This document shows, in pieces, positions 32,377 through 40,923 of a stretch of 64,000 nt of DNA (its first letter is position 1; each line of letters begins with the position of its first letter). A program made the position numbers and the translations under genes. Source of the DNA: VRUE01 sp036276735 (GTDB lineage Bacteria; Actinomycetota; Thermoleophilia; Solirubrobacterales; 70-9); the NCBI GenBank assembly GCA_036276735.1, contig DASUOH010000039.1:84270-148269 (forward strand), in the 5' to 3' direction. The notes below the pieces were generated by a model. It had not been told where the DNA came from. It was given only the letters and a program-made list of their open reading frames with translations, and ran no database searches.

Positions 32377-33285
32377 TTACAGCTCCGGCAGTTCCTGTTC
32401 CAACGCCAGGACCGGCGCGAAGAGGTCGCCGTGGCGCTCGATCCGCTCCAGCACGTCGGCGGCTTCGAAGACGAGGCACTCGCGGTCGTCGCGCTCCAGC
32501 GCCCCTTCGATCTCCTCCCAGCTGACCGGGGTGGAGACAGTCGGGCGCTCGCGGGCGCGCAGCGAGTAGACGGCGATCGTCGTTTTGCGCGAGTGGTTCT
32601 GGGACCAGTCGACGAAGACCTTGCCCTTGCGGTCGACCTTCTTCATCTTGGAGACGACCTGGTCCGGCGTCTGCTTCTCGAGCAGCTGGGCGATCGCCCG
32701 CGCCAGCGGTTTGGTCTCCTCGTAGGTGACCTTGTTGTTGAGCGGCACGTAGACCTGGAGACCCTTGGAGCCCGAGGTCTTCGGGAAGCACTCGACGCCG
32801 AAGTGGCCGAACAGCTCGCGCAGCCGCAGCCCCACCCGGCAGCAGTCGAGCACGTCGGCCGGCGCGCCGGGATCGAGGTCGAAGGCGAGCACGGTGGGAC
32901 GGTCGATGTCCTCCGCCAGCGAGAGCGAGGGGTGCAGCTCGATCGCCGCCAGCTGCGCCATCCAGACCAGCGTCGCCCGGTCTTCGCAGAGGCAGAAGTC
33001 GATCGTGTCCTTTTCCACCTCGACCGGCGCCGTGGCGACCCAGTCGGGCCGGTGCTTGGGGCAGCGCTTCTCGAAGAAGGCGGCGTCGGTGTCGTCGACC
33101 CCTTCGGGGAAGCGGCGCAGGGTCAGCGGGCGGCGCTGCAGGTGAGGGACGAGGGTCGGCGCCACCTTGGCGTAGTAGTCGACCATCTCCCCCTTGCTGA
33201 AGCCGGCCTTGGGGTAGAGCACCTTGTCGAGGTTGGTGAGCTTCAGCTCACGGCCGTCGACCTCGACCCGCTGCCCGGAGGCCAC
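32377..33285 (-). CDS. ligD: LigD-type polymerase domain protein (NHEJ)
   Basis: The 302-residue protein is a stand-alone LigD polymerase domain of the archaeo-eukaryotic primase family, which fills gaps and adds nucleotides during Ku-dependent end joining. Evidence: KLTNLDKVLYPKAGFSKGEMVDYY at the start, the metal-binding Asp pair in VLAFDLDPG, HPSLSLAEDIDRP, and PKTSGSKGLQVYVPL. No ligase or 3'-phosphoesterase domain is fused. It follows ku by 3 bp on the minus strand. The symbol is used in the broad sense. Confidence 0.9.
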   Translation of the reverse strand: MASGQRVEVDGRELKLTNLDKVLYPKAGFSKGEMVDYYAKVAPTLVPHLQRRPLTLRRFPEGVDDTDAAFFEKRCPKHRPDWVATAPVEVEKDTIDFCLCEDRATLVWMAQLAAIELHPSLSLAEDIDRPTVLAFDLDPGAPADVLDCCRVGLRLRELFGHFGVECFPKTSGSKGLQVYVPLNNKVTYEETKPLARAIAQLLEKQTPDQVVSKMKKVDRKGKVFVDWSQNHSRKTTIAVYSLRARERPTVSTPVSWEEIEGALERDDRECLVFEAADVLERIERHGDLFAPVLALEQELPEL

Positions 33286-33288
33286 GCT

Positions 33289-34185
33289 TTATTTCGAGGA
33301 CTTCGCCTTGGCTCGCGATTTCGACTTCGCGGGCGCTTTTTTCGGCGCTTTGGCCGTTTTCTTGGCTTTGGCCGGTTTCGCGGCCTTGCCGTCGCGCTTG
33401 CCCTGCACGGCGGCGATGCTCTGCTCCAGCGCCGCCATCAGGTCGGGGGCCGCGGTCGGCTCCGGCTCCTCGGCCGCCGGCGCGCTCAGCACGTCCTCGC
33501 CTTCGGCTTTGCGTTCGATCAGCGAGAGCAGCTGCTCGCGGTACTCGTCGCGGTACTGGCCGGGGTCGAAGTCGCGGGTGAGCGACTCGATCAGCTGCTC
33601 GGCCATCTCGACCTCGCGTTTGCCGATCTTCGGCTGCTCGGAGGGCAGGACGTCGTCGAGTTCGGAGGGCGGCACGACCTCGTCGGCGAAGCGCATCGTG
33701 GTCAAGGTCAGCACGCCGCCGCCGGGCCGCAGCGCCGCCAGGTGCTCCTTGTTGCGGAAGACGAAGCGGGCGACCGCGACCTTGCCGGACTCTTCCATCG
33801 CTTGGGCCAGCAGCGAATACGCTTTCTCGGCGCCCTCGGCCGGCCCCAGGTAGTAAGGGCTGTCGAAATAGATCGGGTCGATCTCCTCGAGGTCGACGAA
33901 GTCCTGGACCTCGATCGCTCGCGTCTTCTCCGGCGCGATCGCCGCCATCTCGTCTTTGGTCAGCGGCACGTAGCGGTCGGGCGCGATCTCGTAGGCCTTG
34001 ACGATGCTCTCGTAGGGGACCTCCTCGTGGGTCCCTTCGGCGACGCGGCGGTGGCGGATGCGGGCGCCGTCGGACTCGCGCAGCTCGCGCAGGGAGATGC
34101 CGCGCCGCGCCACCGCGCTGTACAGCTTCACGGGCACGTTCAGCAGGCCGAAGCTGATCGTCCCGCTCCAAATCGCTCTAGCCAT
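33289..34185 (-). CDS. ku: DNA end-binding protein Ku
   Basis: Ku homodimers ring DNA ends and recruit LigD. The 298-residue protein begins with the conserved MARAIWSGTISFGLLNVPVKLY, has the central EVQDFVDLEEIDPIYFDSPYYLGP and the NKEHLAALRPGGGVLTLTTMRF strands, and ends in a long Lys/Ala-rich tail of the kind that aids DNA binding. The operon with the LigD polymerase reads leftwards. A TAGGTG sequence 7 nt before the ATG is a poor -10 candidate. Confidence 0.95.
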   Translation of the reverse strand: MARAIWSGTISFGLLNVPVKLYSAVARRGISLRELRESDGARIRHRRVAEGTHEEVPYESIVKAYEIAPDRYVPLTKDEMAAIAPEKTRAIEVQDFVDLEEIDPIYFDSPYYLGPAEGAEKAYSLLAQAMEESGKVAVARFVFRNKEHLAALRPGGGVLTLTTMRFADEVVPPSELDDVLPSEQPKIGKREVEMAEQLIESLTRDFDPGQYRDEYREQLLSLIERKAEGEDVLSAPAAEEPEPTAAPDLMAALEQSIAAVQGKRDGKAAKPAKAKKTAKAPKKAPAKSKSRAKAKSSK

Positions 34186-34284
34186 CGGGGGTCACCTACC
34201 CGGATTCTCGCAGCCCCGCACCGCTCCCAATCCGCCAAGCGAGCGGCCGGGAGGCATCTTGCGCCGCTGCGGAATGATGGCCGC

Positions 34285-34941
34285 GTGCTCTTCGCGCTCC
34301 GCGACGTCAGCTACAGCCGCGACGGCCGTCGCGTGCTGGACTCGGTCAGCGCCGAGCTGGGCGCCGGCGCTACGGCGATCGTCGGACCGTCCGGGAGCGG
34401 CAAGTCGACGCTGCTGAGGTTGCTCAACCGGCTAAGCGACCCCGAGCGCGGTGAGATCGCCTACCGCGGCCGGCCGCTTCGGGACTACGAGCCGCTGGCG
34501 CTGCGGCGCGAGGTCGCCCTCGTCCCACAGCTGCCGGCGTTGCTCGAGGGAACCGTCGAGGACAACCTTCGCTATGCCGCCCGTCTCGCAGGCGAGGAGT
34601 TGGAAGCGGAGCGCTGCCTCGGCCTGGCCGGTCTGGGCGGCGATTTCGCGGTGCGCGACGTCGGCCGCCTCTCGGTCGGGGAGCAGCAGCGGGCGATGCT
34701 GGCGCGAGCGCTCGCCCAGCGCCCCAGCGTGCTGCTGCTCGACGAGCCCACCTCGGCGCTCGACCACGCGGCCCGCGACGAGGTCGAGGCGACGCTGCTG
34801 CGGCTGCGCGGTGAGCTCGAGATCTCGCTCCTCGTCGTCACCCACGACCCCGCGCAGGCGCGACGACTGGCCGAGCGGGCCCTGCGCCTCGACGCCGGCC
34901 GGGTCGTCGCGGGCGGCTCGGTCGAGGAGGTCGCCCGATGA
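34285..34941 (+). CDS. FetA/YbbL-like ABC transporter ATPase
   Basis: This 218-residue ATP-binding subunit has Walker A GPSGSGKST, a Q-loop in VALVPQLPALL, a variant signature LSVGEQQR, Walker B VLLLDEPTSALD and the switch His in VVTHDPAQ. The neighbour downstream is a FetB/YbbM-type permease, so the pair probably forms a FetAB-like exporter, linked in E. coli to iron efflux and oxidative stress. I chose the GTG that gives the usual N-terminus; the open frame extends far upstream antisense to ku. A family A repeat provides its stop codon. Confidence 0.85.
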   Translation: MLFALRDVSYSRDGRRVLDSVSAELGAGATAIVGPSGSGKSTLLRLLNRLSDPERGEIAYRGRPLRDYEPLALRREVALVPQLPALLEGTVEDNLRYAARLAGEELEAERCLGLAGLGGDFAVRDVGRLSVGEQQRAMLARALAQRPSVLLLDEPTSALDHAARDEVEATLLRLRGELEISLLVVTHDPAQARRLAERALRLDAGRVVAGGSVEEVAR

Positions 34942-34992
34942 GCTTCCGGTGCGACTTCTGCTCGCTATACGCACATAACTCGCACCGGAAGG
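34939..34992 (+). repeat. Palindromic repeat family A, copy 2
   Basis: It has the same 54-bp layout as copy 1: TGA stop codon of the upstream gene, arm CTTCCGGTGCG, centre with GCTCGCTAT and CACATAA, arm CGCACCGGAAG. Only five bases differ, all in the centre. The right arm ends in GGAAGGA, 6 nt before the ATG of the permease gene, so it doubles as a ribosome binding site. Confidence 0.85.
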
Positions 34993-34999
34993 ATTCGCG

Positions 35000-35767
35000 A
35001 TGACCTCGATCGACGTCTCGCTCGGGCAGGTCGCGGCGGCGCTGACCCTCGTCGCGCTCGCGGCGGCGATCTCGCGCTGGCAGCGTGCCGAGCTGGAGGG
35101 CGACATCCTCGTGGCGACCGTCCGCTCCTTCGTCCAGCTGACCGCGATCGGCTTCGCGATCGAGGCGATCTTCGAGGCCGACACGATCTGGCTGGTGCTG
35201 GCGCTGCTCACCGTCATGGTCGTGTTCGGCGCGCTCACCGCCCGCCGCCGCGCCGACCGCGTGCCCGGCGCCTTCCTCCCGCTGCTGGTCGCTCTGACCG
35301 TCGCAGGCGCGACGACGCTCGGGCTCGTCGTCGCGCTCGGCATCTTCGAGCCGGAGGCTCGCTACCTCGTGCCGGTCGGGGGCATGGTGATCGGCAACGC
35401 GATGACGGCCGCCGCGGTCGGTCTCAACCGGCTCGGCGACGAGGTGGCCGACTCCCGAGCGCAGATCGAGGCCACGCTGGCGCTCGGTGCGACGGCGCGC
35501 GAGGCGGCGGCGCCGATCGTCCGCCGCGCCCTGCGCTCGGGCACGATCGCGCTGGTCGACTCGACCAAGACGACCGGCCTCATCTTCTTCCCGGGCACGA
35601 TGGTTGGCATGCTGCTTGCCGGCGCCGAACCGGTCGACGCCGTGCGGCTGCAGCTAATCCTCCTCTACGCGCTGCTTGGCAGCGTCGCAATTGCCGCCCT
35701 CCTCGCCACGACGCTGGCCTACCGCAACTTCTTCACGCCGGCCCAGCAGCTGCGAGACCTCGGCTAG
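35000..35767 (+). CDS. FetB/YbbM-like ABC transporter permease
   Basis: The 255-residue protein has about seven membrane helices and the family's conserved blocks: RWQRAELEGDILVATVRSFVQLTAIGF, PVGGMVIGNAMTAAAVGLNRL, the ATPase-coupling LALGATAREAAAPIVRRALRSG, and the strongly conserved DSTKTTGLIFFPGTMVGMLLAG. Together with the preceding ATPase it would form a metal exporter; iron is the known substrate in E. coli but not proven here. Its stop overlaps the stop of the opposite-strand propeller gene within a single CTAG. Confidence 0.88.
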   Translation: MTSIDVSLGQVAAALTLVALAAAISRWQRAELEGDILVATVRSFVQLTAIGFAIEAIFEADTIWLVLALLTVMVVFGALTARRRADRVPGAFLPLLVALTVAGATTLGLVVALGIFEPEARYLVPVGGMVIGNAMTAAAVGLNRLGDEVADSRAQIEATLALGATAREAAAPIVRRALRSGTIALVDSTKTTGLIFFPGTMVGMLLAGAEPVDAVRLQLILLYALLGSVAIAALLATTLAYRNFFTPAQQLRDLG

Positions 35768-36978
35768 GGACAGCACCAGCCCTCCAGGCGCGGGAACACG
35801 GCCATGTCGGGCTCCATGCCGGGGCTGAACTCGGCAGAGATGCCGCCGATCGCCCGCACGCGACCGCGTCCGTCGGCCGGGATGAAGAGCCACTGGTCGG
35901 CAGCCGGCCAGGGCAGCAGCAGGCGCTCGCTGTTCGGGGACCAGGCGAAGCCCGCGAGGGGGCCGGGGGCCCTGAAGAGGCCGCGGGTCCCGCCGCCCGC
36001 CGGGTCGATCAGCACCAGCTCGCTGCGAGCCGGACGAGCGCCGTCGCCCGGCCGGCTGAGAAGCGCCGCGATCGTCTCCCCGCCGGGTGAGAACGAGGCG
36101 CCGGCGACGGTGCTCGCGGGGGGGAGGGGCAGGCGACGGGGCGCGCCGAGCGCGAGGCGGCCGACGAGCTTGCTGGTGCCGACGTCGTGGACCAGGAGGG
36201 CGTCCCGCGTCGCGACGAGCAGGCTGGAACCGTCCGGTGCCCAGGTCACGGCGCGGGCGGCCGCGCTCGCCTCGGTTGAGCCGAGGATCTCGCCCGTGTC
36301 GGCGTTGCGGACGACGACCTCGCCGTCCGCATCGGCGTAGGCGAGCACGTGAGGGCCGCCGGGTACCCACGCCGCCGCCACGGCCGCGATGCCTCGGGCG
36401 AGCGGTCGGTCGCCGCTGCCGTCCCCGCCTACGACGCGCAGCGTTCGGCCGGCTCGATAGGCGATCCGGAACCCGGACGGGGACCAGCGTGGGTCGGCCA
36501 CGGAGGCGGTCGCCGAGATCGACCAGCGGACCGTGCCGTCGGGCTCGATGGCGCTCAGCGTCCGGCCCGAGGCGGCCACCGCGAAGAGGCCGCGCGGCGA
36601 CCACGTCGCCTCCTCGTAGGCGCCGAGCAGACGGCGCGAGCCGTCCGCCTGGACCGCCCAGGCGCCTTGAGGAGAGGTGACGAGCAGCCGGCCGCCGCCC
36701 GGGATCTCGGTCAGCGCCGGCTCGGCGTCGCGGACGCCGACGGTAAGGGCGTCGTCGATCCAGTCGCGGACCGCGGCGCCGGCGGGCGAGAGGATCACGG
36801 CGAGCAAAAGGGTCGCGCCGGCCAGCGCCAGCGCCAGCCGACGAGGAGCCGGGCGACGGCGATCGGGCTGTCGGTCGGCGAAGGCGCTTTCGAGCATCGC
36901 ACGGCCGTGGCGCTCGGCGTCCTCCGCGCCTGGGACGGGCGTCTCGCGAAGCAGGTCTCGCAGCCGCTGCTCGTTCAT
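35764..36978 (-). CDS. Membrane-anchored beta-propeller protein, probable anti-sigma partner
   Basis: The 404-residue protein has a cytoplasmic N-terminus (1-48), one membrane helix (about 49-68) and an extracytoplasmic propeller of TolB/WD40-like repeats (WSPRGLFAVAAS, WSPSGFRIAY, WAPDGSSLLVA, FSPGGETIAALL, WSPNSERLLL). The gene overlaps the ECF sigma gene by 4 bp, the usual place for an anti-sigma factor. The N-terminal segment starting NEQRLRDLLRETPVPGAEDAER lacks a clear zinc-binding anti-sigma motif, so that role is inferred from context. Confidence 0.7.
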   Translation of the reverse strand: MNEQRLRDLLRETPVPGAEDAERHGRAMLESAFADRQPDRRRPAPRRLALALAGATLLLAVILSPAGAAVRDWIDDALTVGVRDAEPALTEIPGGGRLLVTSPQGAWAVQADGSRRLLGAYEEATWSPRGLFAVAASGRTLSAIEPDGTVRWSISATASVADPRWSPSGFRIAYRAGRTLRVVGGDGSGDRPLARGIAAVAAAWVPGGPHVLAYADADGEVVVRNADTGEILGSTEASAAARAVTWAPDGSSLLVATRDALLVHDVGTSKLVGRLALGAPRRLPLPPASTVAGASFSPGGETIAALLSRPGDGARPARSELVLIDPAGGGTRGLFRAPGPLAGFAWSPNSERLLLPWPAADQWLFIPADGRGRVRAIGGISAEFSPGMEPDMAVFPRLEGWCCP

Positions 36979-37517
36979 CGCGCCGCCTCCGCTTCCAGCA
37001 GGGCGCCGAGCCGGTCGAGGGCGCGGCGCAGGCGCGAGTTGACCGTGCCGCGCGGCACCTTCAGCATCCGCGCGATCTCGCCCGGCGTGTAGTCGAGGAG
37101 GTAGCGGAGCACGACGACCGCGCGCTGCTCGGCGGGAAGCTGCGCGAGCGCACTCATCGCCTCATCTCCAATCTGCTCGTCGGGGGGTGGGGCGGGCACA
37201 TCGTCGGGCTCTTCTGCCCCACGGCGAAGCGCCTCGCGACGTGACCAGTCGATCGCCCGGTTGACGACGATCCGGTGCAACCACGGGCCGAAGGGTCGGC
37301 GCCGGTCGAAGCGGTCGAGCGCGTCGACCGCGGCGAGGAAGGCCTCCTGGGCGACGTCCTCCGCCGCGGCGCTGTCGTGGACGACCAGATAGGCCGCGCG
37401 GTGGGCGCGCGGCCAGTGGGCGTCGTAGAGCGCGGTGAGCGCCTCACGCGACCCGGCTTGGGCTTCGCGCACGAGCTTGCGGTCCCGCTCAACCAAGCCC
37501 GATTTCCTCCCACGCAC
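36975..37517 (-). CDS. ECF-family RNA polymerase sigma factor
   Basis: The 180-residue protein has sigma region 2 (LYDAHWPRAHRAAYLVV through RPFGPWLHRIVVNRAID) and region 4 with the helix-turn-helix YTPGEIARMLKVPRGTVNSRLRRAL. Regions 1.1 and 3 are absent, as in ECF factors. It is likely held inactive by the membrane propeller protein encoded next. The first codon is GTG; a GGGAGGAAA ribosome-like site just inside suggests a shorter form starting at an internal TTG is possible. Confidence 0.9.
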   Translation of the reverse strand: MRGRKSGLVERDRKLVREAQAGSREALTALYDAHWPRAHRAAYLVVHDSAAAEDVAQEAFLAAVDALDRFDRRRPFGPWLHRIVVNRAIDWSRREALRRGAEEPDDVPAPPPDEQIGDEAMSALAQLPAEQRAVVVLRYLLDYTPGEIARMLKVPRGTVNSRLRRALDRLGALLEAEAAR

Positions 37518-37520
37518 ATC

Positions 37521-38351
37521 TCAATCTTCGCCGACCCTCGCGACCGAGCGCCCGATGCGGACCAGCGCCCGCTCCAGCGAGACCTCGCGCGCCTCCGCCA
37601 GCGGGCCGCGCGGCAGCTCGACCACGAACGAGCTGCCGCGCGCGAGCTGCCGGTTCTGCCAATGCGGCGCCGTGCCCGTCGGCCACGGCATTCGGCGGAA
37701 GGGCACGCCGGCGAGGCGGGCGTAGCGGCGCGCGTCCGGCACGCTGCGGCCCCAGGCACGGACGAGCGGGCGTGGAGCGTGGTGCTGGTGGAACCAGATC
37801 GTCACCTCGGGCCGCAGGCGGCGGACGATTCGCGCCGCAAGCCGCGTCTCGGGCTCGGAGAAGGGGCGGAGGCCGGAATGTTCGGGGTCGCCCCGTTCGC
37901 CGATCGGCTCCCAGCCAGCGGCGAAGTTGCGGTTGAGGTCGACGCCGCGCCCGTTGAGGCGGGTCTCCAGCGCGAAGCCGTCGGGGTTGAGGTTCGGCAC
38001 TACATAGATGTCGGAATGGGGGTCCGGGCAGTAGGAGGTGATCTGGGTGAGGGGCCGCAGGATGCGGCCACCGCACTCGTCGCCGTGGATGCAGCCGAAC
38101 GCGAGGACCTCGCCCTCGATGGTGGAGATCCCGTACTGGCGGAGGACGATCGGCCGCCCTTCGGCCGAGCGGCCGACGACGCCGACTCGGCTGCCCGGGG
38201 TGCGAACCTGCTGCGAGAAGACCGAGGGGACCGACGGCGCCTCAGCGACCTGGCGCGCCCCCGCACCGGGGAGCGATTGGGCCGCGCCGATCAGGACGAC
38301 TCCGGCGACGATCCCGGCGAGCAAGGCGGTGAGGAGATGGCGATGCCTCAT
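37521..38351 (-). CDS. Secreted M14-family zinc carboxypeptidase
   Basis: An N-terminal signal sequence (about residues 7-27) is followed by an M14 metallopeptidase domain. The zinc ligands are His and Glu in CIHGDECGG, the substrate-binding DLNRNF motif follows NPDGF, the third ligand is a His in WFHQHH, and the catalytic Glu is in SFVVELPRG. At 276 residues it resembles MpaA/murein-peptide amidases and may trim cell-wall peptides. The ATG overlaps the upstream stop in ATGA form; the frame is open further upstream without a signal sequence. Confidence 0.85.
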   Translation of the reverse strand: MRHRHLLTALLAGIVAGVVLIGAAQSLPGAGARQVAEAPSVPSVFSQQVRTPGSRVGVVGRSAEGRPIVLRQYGISTIEGEVLAFGCIHGDECGGRILRPLTQITSYCPDPHSDIYVVPNLNPDGFALETRLNGRGVDLNRNFAAGWEPIGERGDPEHSGLRPFSEPETRLAARIVRRLRPEVTIWFHQHHAPRPLVRAWGRSVPDARRYARLAGVPFRRMPWPTGTAPHWQNRQLARGSSFVVELPRGPLAEAREVSLERALVRIGRSVARVGED

Positions 38352-39394
38352 GCGGGCGCGCCCCCTCGGCGCCTTCCCCGGGTCGCGCCCGCGAGGACGA
38401 CGAGGAAGAGCGCCGCCGCGATGCTGATTGCGGGCCACGGCACGGCGCTTCCCACGCCGGCTGCCTCGACGTCCGGTTTGGCGACCTCGAAGCTCTCGGT
38501 GTCCACGGTCAGCAGCGCGCGGGCGGCAGGGGGGCCGAGCCGGTGCTTTAGAACCACCAGCTCGCGCCCTCCGCCGCGGACCTGGAGGTGAAGCAGATAG
38601 TGGTGCCGCTGCTTCACCTTCGCAAGCTGCGGGAGGTCGATGCAGACGGCCGTGCGGTCGACCGTGTCGAGTGCGTGGATGAACGGCTCGTCGTCGCTGC
38701 CGTCGTAGAGCGTGTAGGCCCAGCGACCGTCGGGGCTGCTCGCCCGGCTCAGCGGCAGACCGGCCATCTCCTCCTGCGGCTCGTCGGGATCGACGATCGG
38801 CTTGGGGAGCAGCCGACGATCGTCGACGTCGTAGGCGCGGACCGCGTAGTCAGTCAGATACTCAGGGCCGTTGTTCTCCGGGAAGCGCTGGATCAGGTAG
38901 AGGATCGAGCCGTCCGGAGAGAGCGCGTCGAAGCTGAAGTCACCCCGCAGCGATATGTGGGTGACCGCCGGGCTCGGAGCGCGACGGCGCGCTCTGAACC
39001 ACTCCCGCCTGCGCTGCAGGCGCTCCGTGTCGAGCACCGCGAAGCTCGACGTTCGCGGCGGAAATTGCCGCGTCAGGCGGGGGAGGACGAGGGTCCCGCC
39101 GTCGGCGGAGAGCCCTCCGGCCGTGCCGTCGAAAGCCACTGCCGGCACGAAGAAGCTGCCGCGCAGGTGCCACCAGCGGGTCAGCCGACCGTCGTGGCGC
39201 TCGACCTGGGCGACCATCGTCAGGGCGTCCGGTGGACCGGGCGAGATTGCGACGTAGCGGTGTTCGCCGCCGGGGACGACGACCCCGCCCGGCGCCGGGA
39301 TCGAGCCGACCCCCTTGGCCGCGGCCGTGTCGGCGGCAGCGGCGAGCGCGACCAGTGCGAGCAACGTGGCGACCAACAGCTCCCTCTTCGTCAT
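38348..39394 (-). CDS. Secreted propeller-like protein with C-terminal membrane helix
   Basis: I do not recognise a named family. The 348-residue protein has a signal sequence (about 4-27) and repeated beta-propeller-type strands (LSADGGTLVLPRL, ALSPDGSILYLIQRF, SSPDGRWAYTLY). It ends with a membrane helix (about 318-336) and the basic tail RGRRRGG, so it would face outward, anchored at its C-terminus. A GGAGGAG site 2 nt before the ATG sets the start. It heads the four-gene minus-strand operon containing the carboxypeptidase, sigma factor and propeller anti-sigma candidate. Confidence 0.7.
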   Translation of the reverse strand: MTKRELLVATLLALVALAAAADTAAAKGVGSIPAPGGVVVPGGEHRYVAISPGPPDALTMVAQVERHDGRLTRWWHLRGSFFVPAVAFDGTAGGLSADGGTLVLPRLTRQFPPRTSSFAVLDTERLQRRREWFRARRRAPSPAVTHISLRGDFSFDALSPDGSILYLIQRFPENNGPEYLTDYAVRAYDVDDRRLLPKPIVDPDEPQEEMAGLPLSRASSPDGRWAYTLYDGSDDEPFIHALDTVDRTAVCIDLPQLAKVKQRHHYLLHLQVRGGGRELVVLKHRLGPPAARALLTVDTESFEVAKPDVEAAGVGSAVPWPAISIAAALFLVVLAGATRGRRRGGAPA

Positions 39395-39468
39395 CTCTCC
39401 TCCTCGGGTGGGCATTCACCACGGGTACGGACGAGGTGAGGCGAGAGGTCCATGCGAGACTGCCGCTC

Positions 39469-40911
39469 GTGACCCGCCAGCAGCGTTTGACGCTGGTCGC
39501 GACGATCCTCGGCTCGACGGTCGTCTTCCTCGACTCGACCGTCGTCAACGTCGCCCTGCCGGCTGTCGCCGACGACCTCGACGCCGGCCTCGCCGGGCAG
39601 CAGTGGGTGGTCGAGGCCTACATGCTGACCCTGGTCTCCCTCCTCCTGGTCGGCGGCTCGCTGGGCGATCGGCTGGGGCGGCGGCGGGTGTTCGTCGCGG
39701 GGCTGCTCGCCTTCGGCCTCACCTCGGCGCTTTGCGCCGTGGCGCCCAGCGATGAGTTTTTGGTCGGTGCGCGGGCGCTGCAGGGGATCGCCGGCGCGCT
39801 GCTGGTGCCCGGCTCGCTGGCGATCGTCGCGGCGACCTTCGAGGGCGAGGCGCGAGGCCGCGCGGTCGGGATCTGGACCGCCTGGACCGGCATCGCCACC
39901 GTCTTCGGGCCGGCCGGGGGCGGGGCGCTGATCGAGTTGCTCTCCTGGCGCGCGATTTTCTGGGTGAACATCCCACTGATCGCCGCCACCGTCGCGCTGA
40001 CGCTGCGCGTGGTGGCGGAGAGCCGCGACCCGGAGGCGTTCCGCGGCGTCGACTGGCCCGGGATCCTGCTCTCCGCCGCCGGCTTCGGCGGCCCCGTCTT
40101 CGCCCTGATCGAAGCGCCGAACCTCGGCTGGGGCGACCCCGCGGTCTGGCTGTCGCTCGCCTTCGGCGTCGCCTGCTTCGCCCTCTTCCTGCTTCGCGAG
40201 GCCCGCGCCCGTCAGCCGATGCTCGACCTCGGTCTGTTTCGGATCCGCAACTTCTGGGTCGCCAACCTGACCACGTTGAGCGCCTACGCCGGCCTGATCG
40301 GCGGCCTCTTCTTCCTCACCCTGTTCCTGCAGCAGGTGAGCGGCTACTCGCCGCTCGAGGCCGGGCTGGCGACGACTCCGATCTCGGTGATCCTCTTCCT
40401 GCTGTCGCCGCGTTTCGGTCGCCTCGCCTCTTCGCTCGGGCCACGCCTGCCGATGAGCGTCGGGCCGATTGTCGGGGGCCTGGGGCTGCTGCTGATGCTG
40501 CGGATCGACGCCGGCGCCGACTACCTGCCCGACGTGCTGCCCGGCGTCCTCGTCTTCAGTCTGGGCCTGGCGGCGACCGTGGCGCCGTTGACCGCGACCG
40601 TGCTCGACTCGGTTGAGGAGCGCCAGGTCGGCATCGCCTCCGGGGTCAACAACGGCGTCTCCCGCATCGCCGGGTTGCTGGCGATTGCCGTGCTCGGGGT
40701 GGTCATCTCGGCCAAGTTCGGCGCCGCGGTCGGCGGCGACCCCGGCAGCAACCCGCTGACCGCGAGCGAGCCGGACGCCTCGACTGCCGCCTTCCACCTC
40801 GGCATCGCGATCGCCGGGCTGCTGATGATCGCGGGGGGAGTCGTCGCGGCGCTGGGAATAGAAAACCGACCGCGGCGCGACGCGGCGACCCGCGCCGCCA
40901 CGGCCGCGTAG
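39469..40911 (+). CDS. MFS drug efflux transporter (DHA2, 14-helix type)
   Basis: The 480-residue chain has about 14 membrane helices and the DHA2/EmrB-QacA motifs FLDSTVVNVALPAVADDL (helix 1), GGSLGDRLGRRRVF (motif A) and IAGALLVPGSLAIVAATF (motif B region). Such pumps export drugs or metabolites by proton antiport. No regulator is adjacent. The start is GTG with GAGACT 7 nt upstream, a poor leaderless -10. The stop TAG is part of TAGGCT, which may serve as the -10 of trpS. Confidence 0.9.
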   Translation: MTRQQRLTLVATILGSTVVFLDSTVVNVALPAVADDLDAGLAGQQWVVEAYMLTLVSLLLVGGSLGDRLGRRRVFVAGLLAFGLTSALCAVAPSDEFLVGARALQGIAGALLVPGSLAIVAATFEGEARGRAVGIWTAWTGIATVFGPAGGGALIELLSWRAIFWVNIPLIAATVALTLRVVAESRDPEAFRGVDWPGILLSAAGFGGPVFALIEAPNLGWGDPAVWLSLAFGVACFALFLLREARARQPMLDLGLFRIRNFWVANLTTLSAYAGLIGGLFFLTLFLQQVSGYSPLEAGLATTPISVILFLLSPRFGRLASSLGPRLPMSVGPIVGGLGLLLMLRIDAGADYLPDVLPGVLVFSLGLAATVAPLTATVLDSVEERQVGIASGVNNGVSRIAGLLAIAVLGVVISAKFGAAVGGDPGSNPLTASEPDASTAAFHLGIAIAGLLMIAGGVVAALGIENRPRRDAATRAATAA

Positions 40912-40923
40912 GCTGCGCGACCG

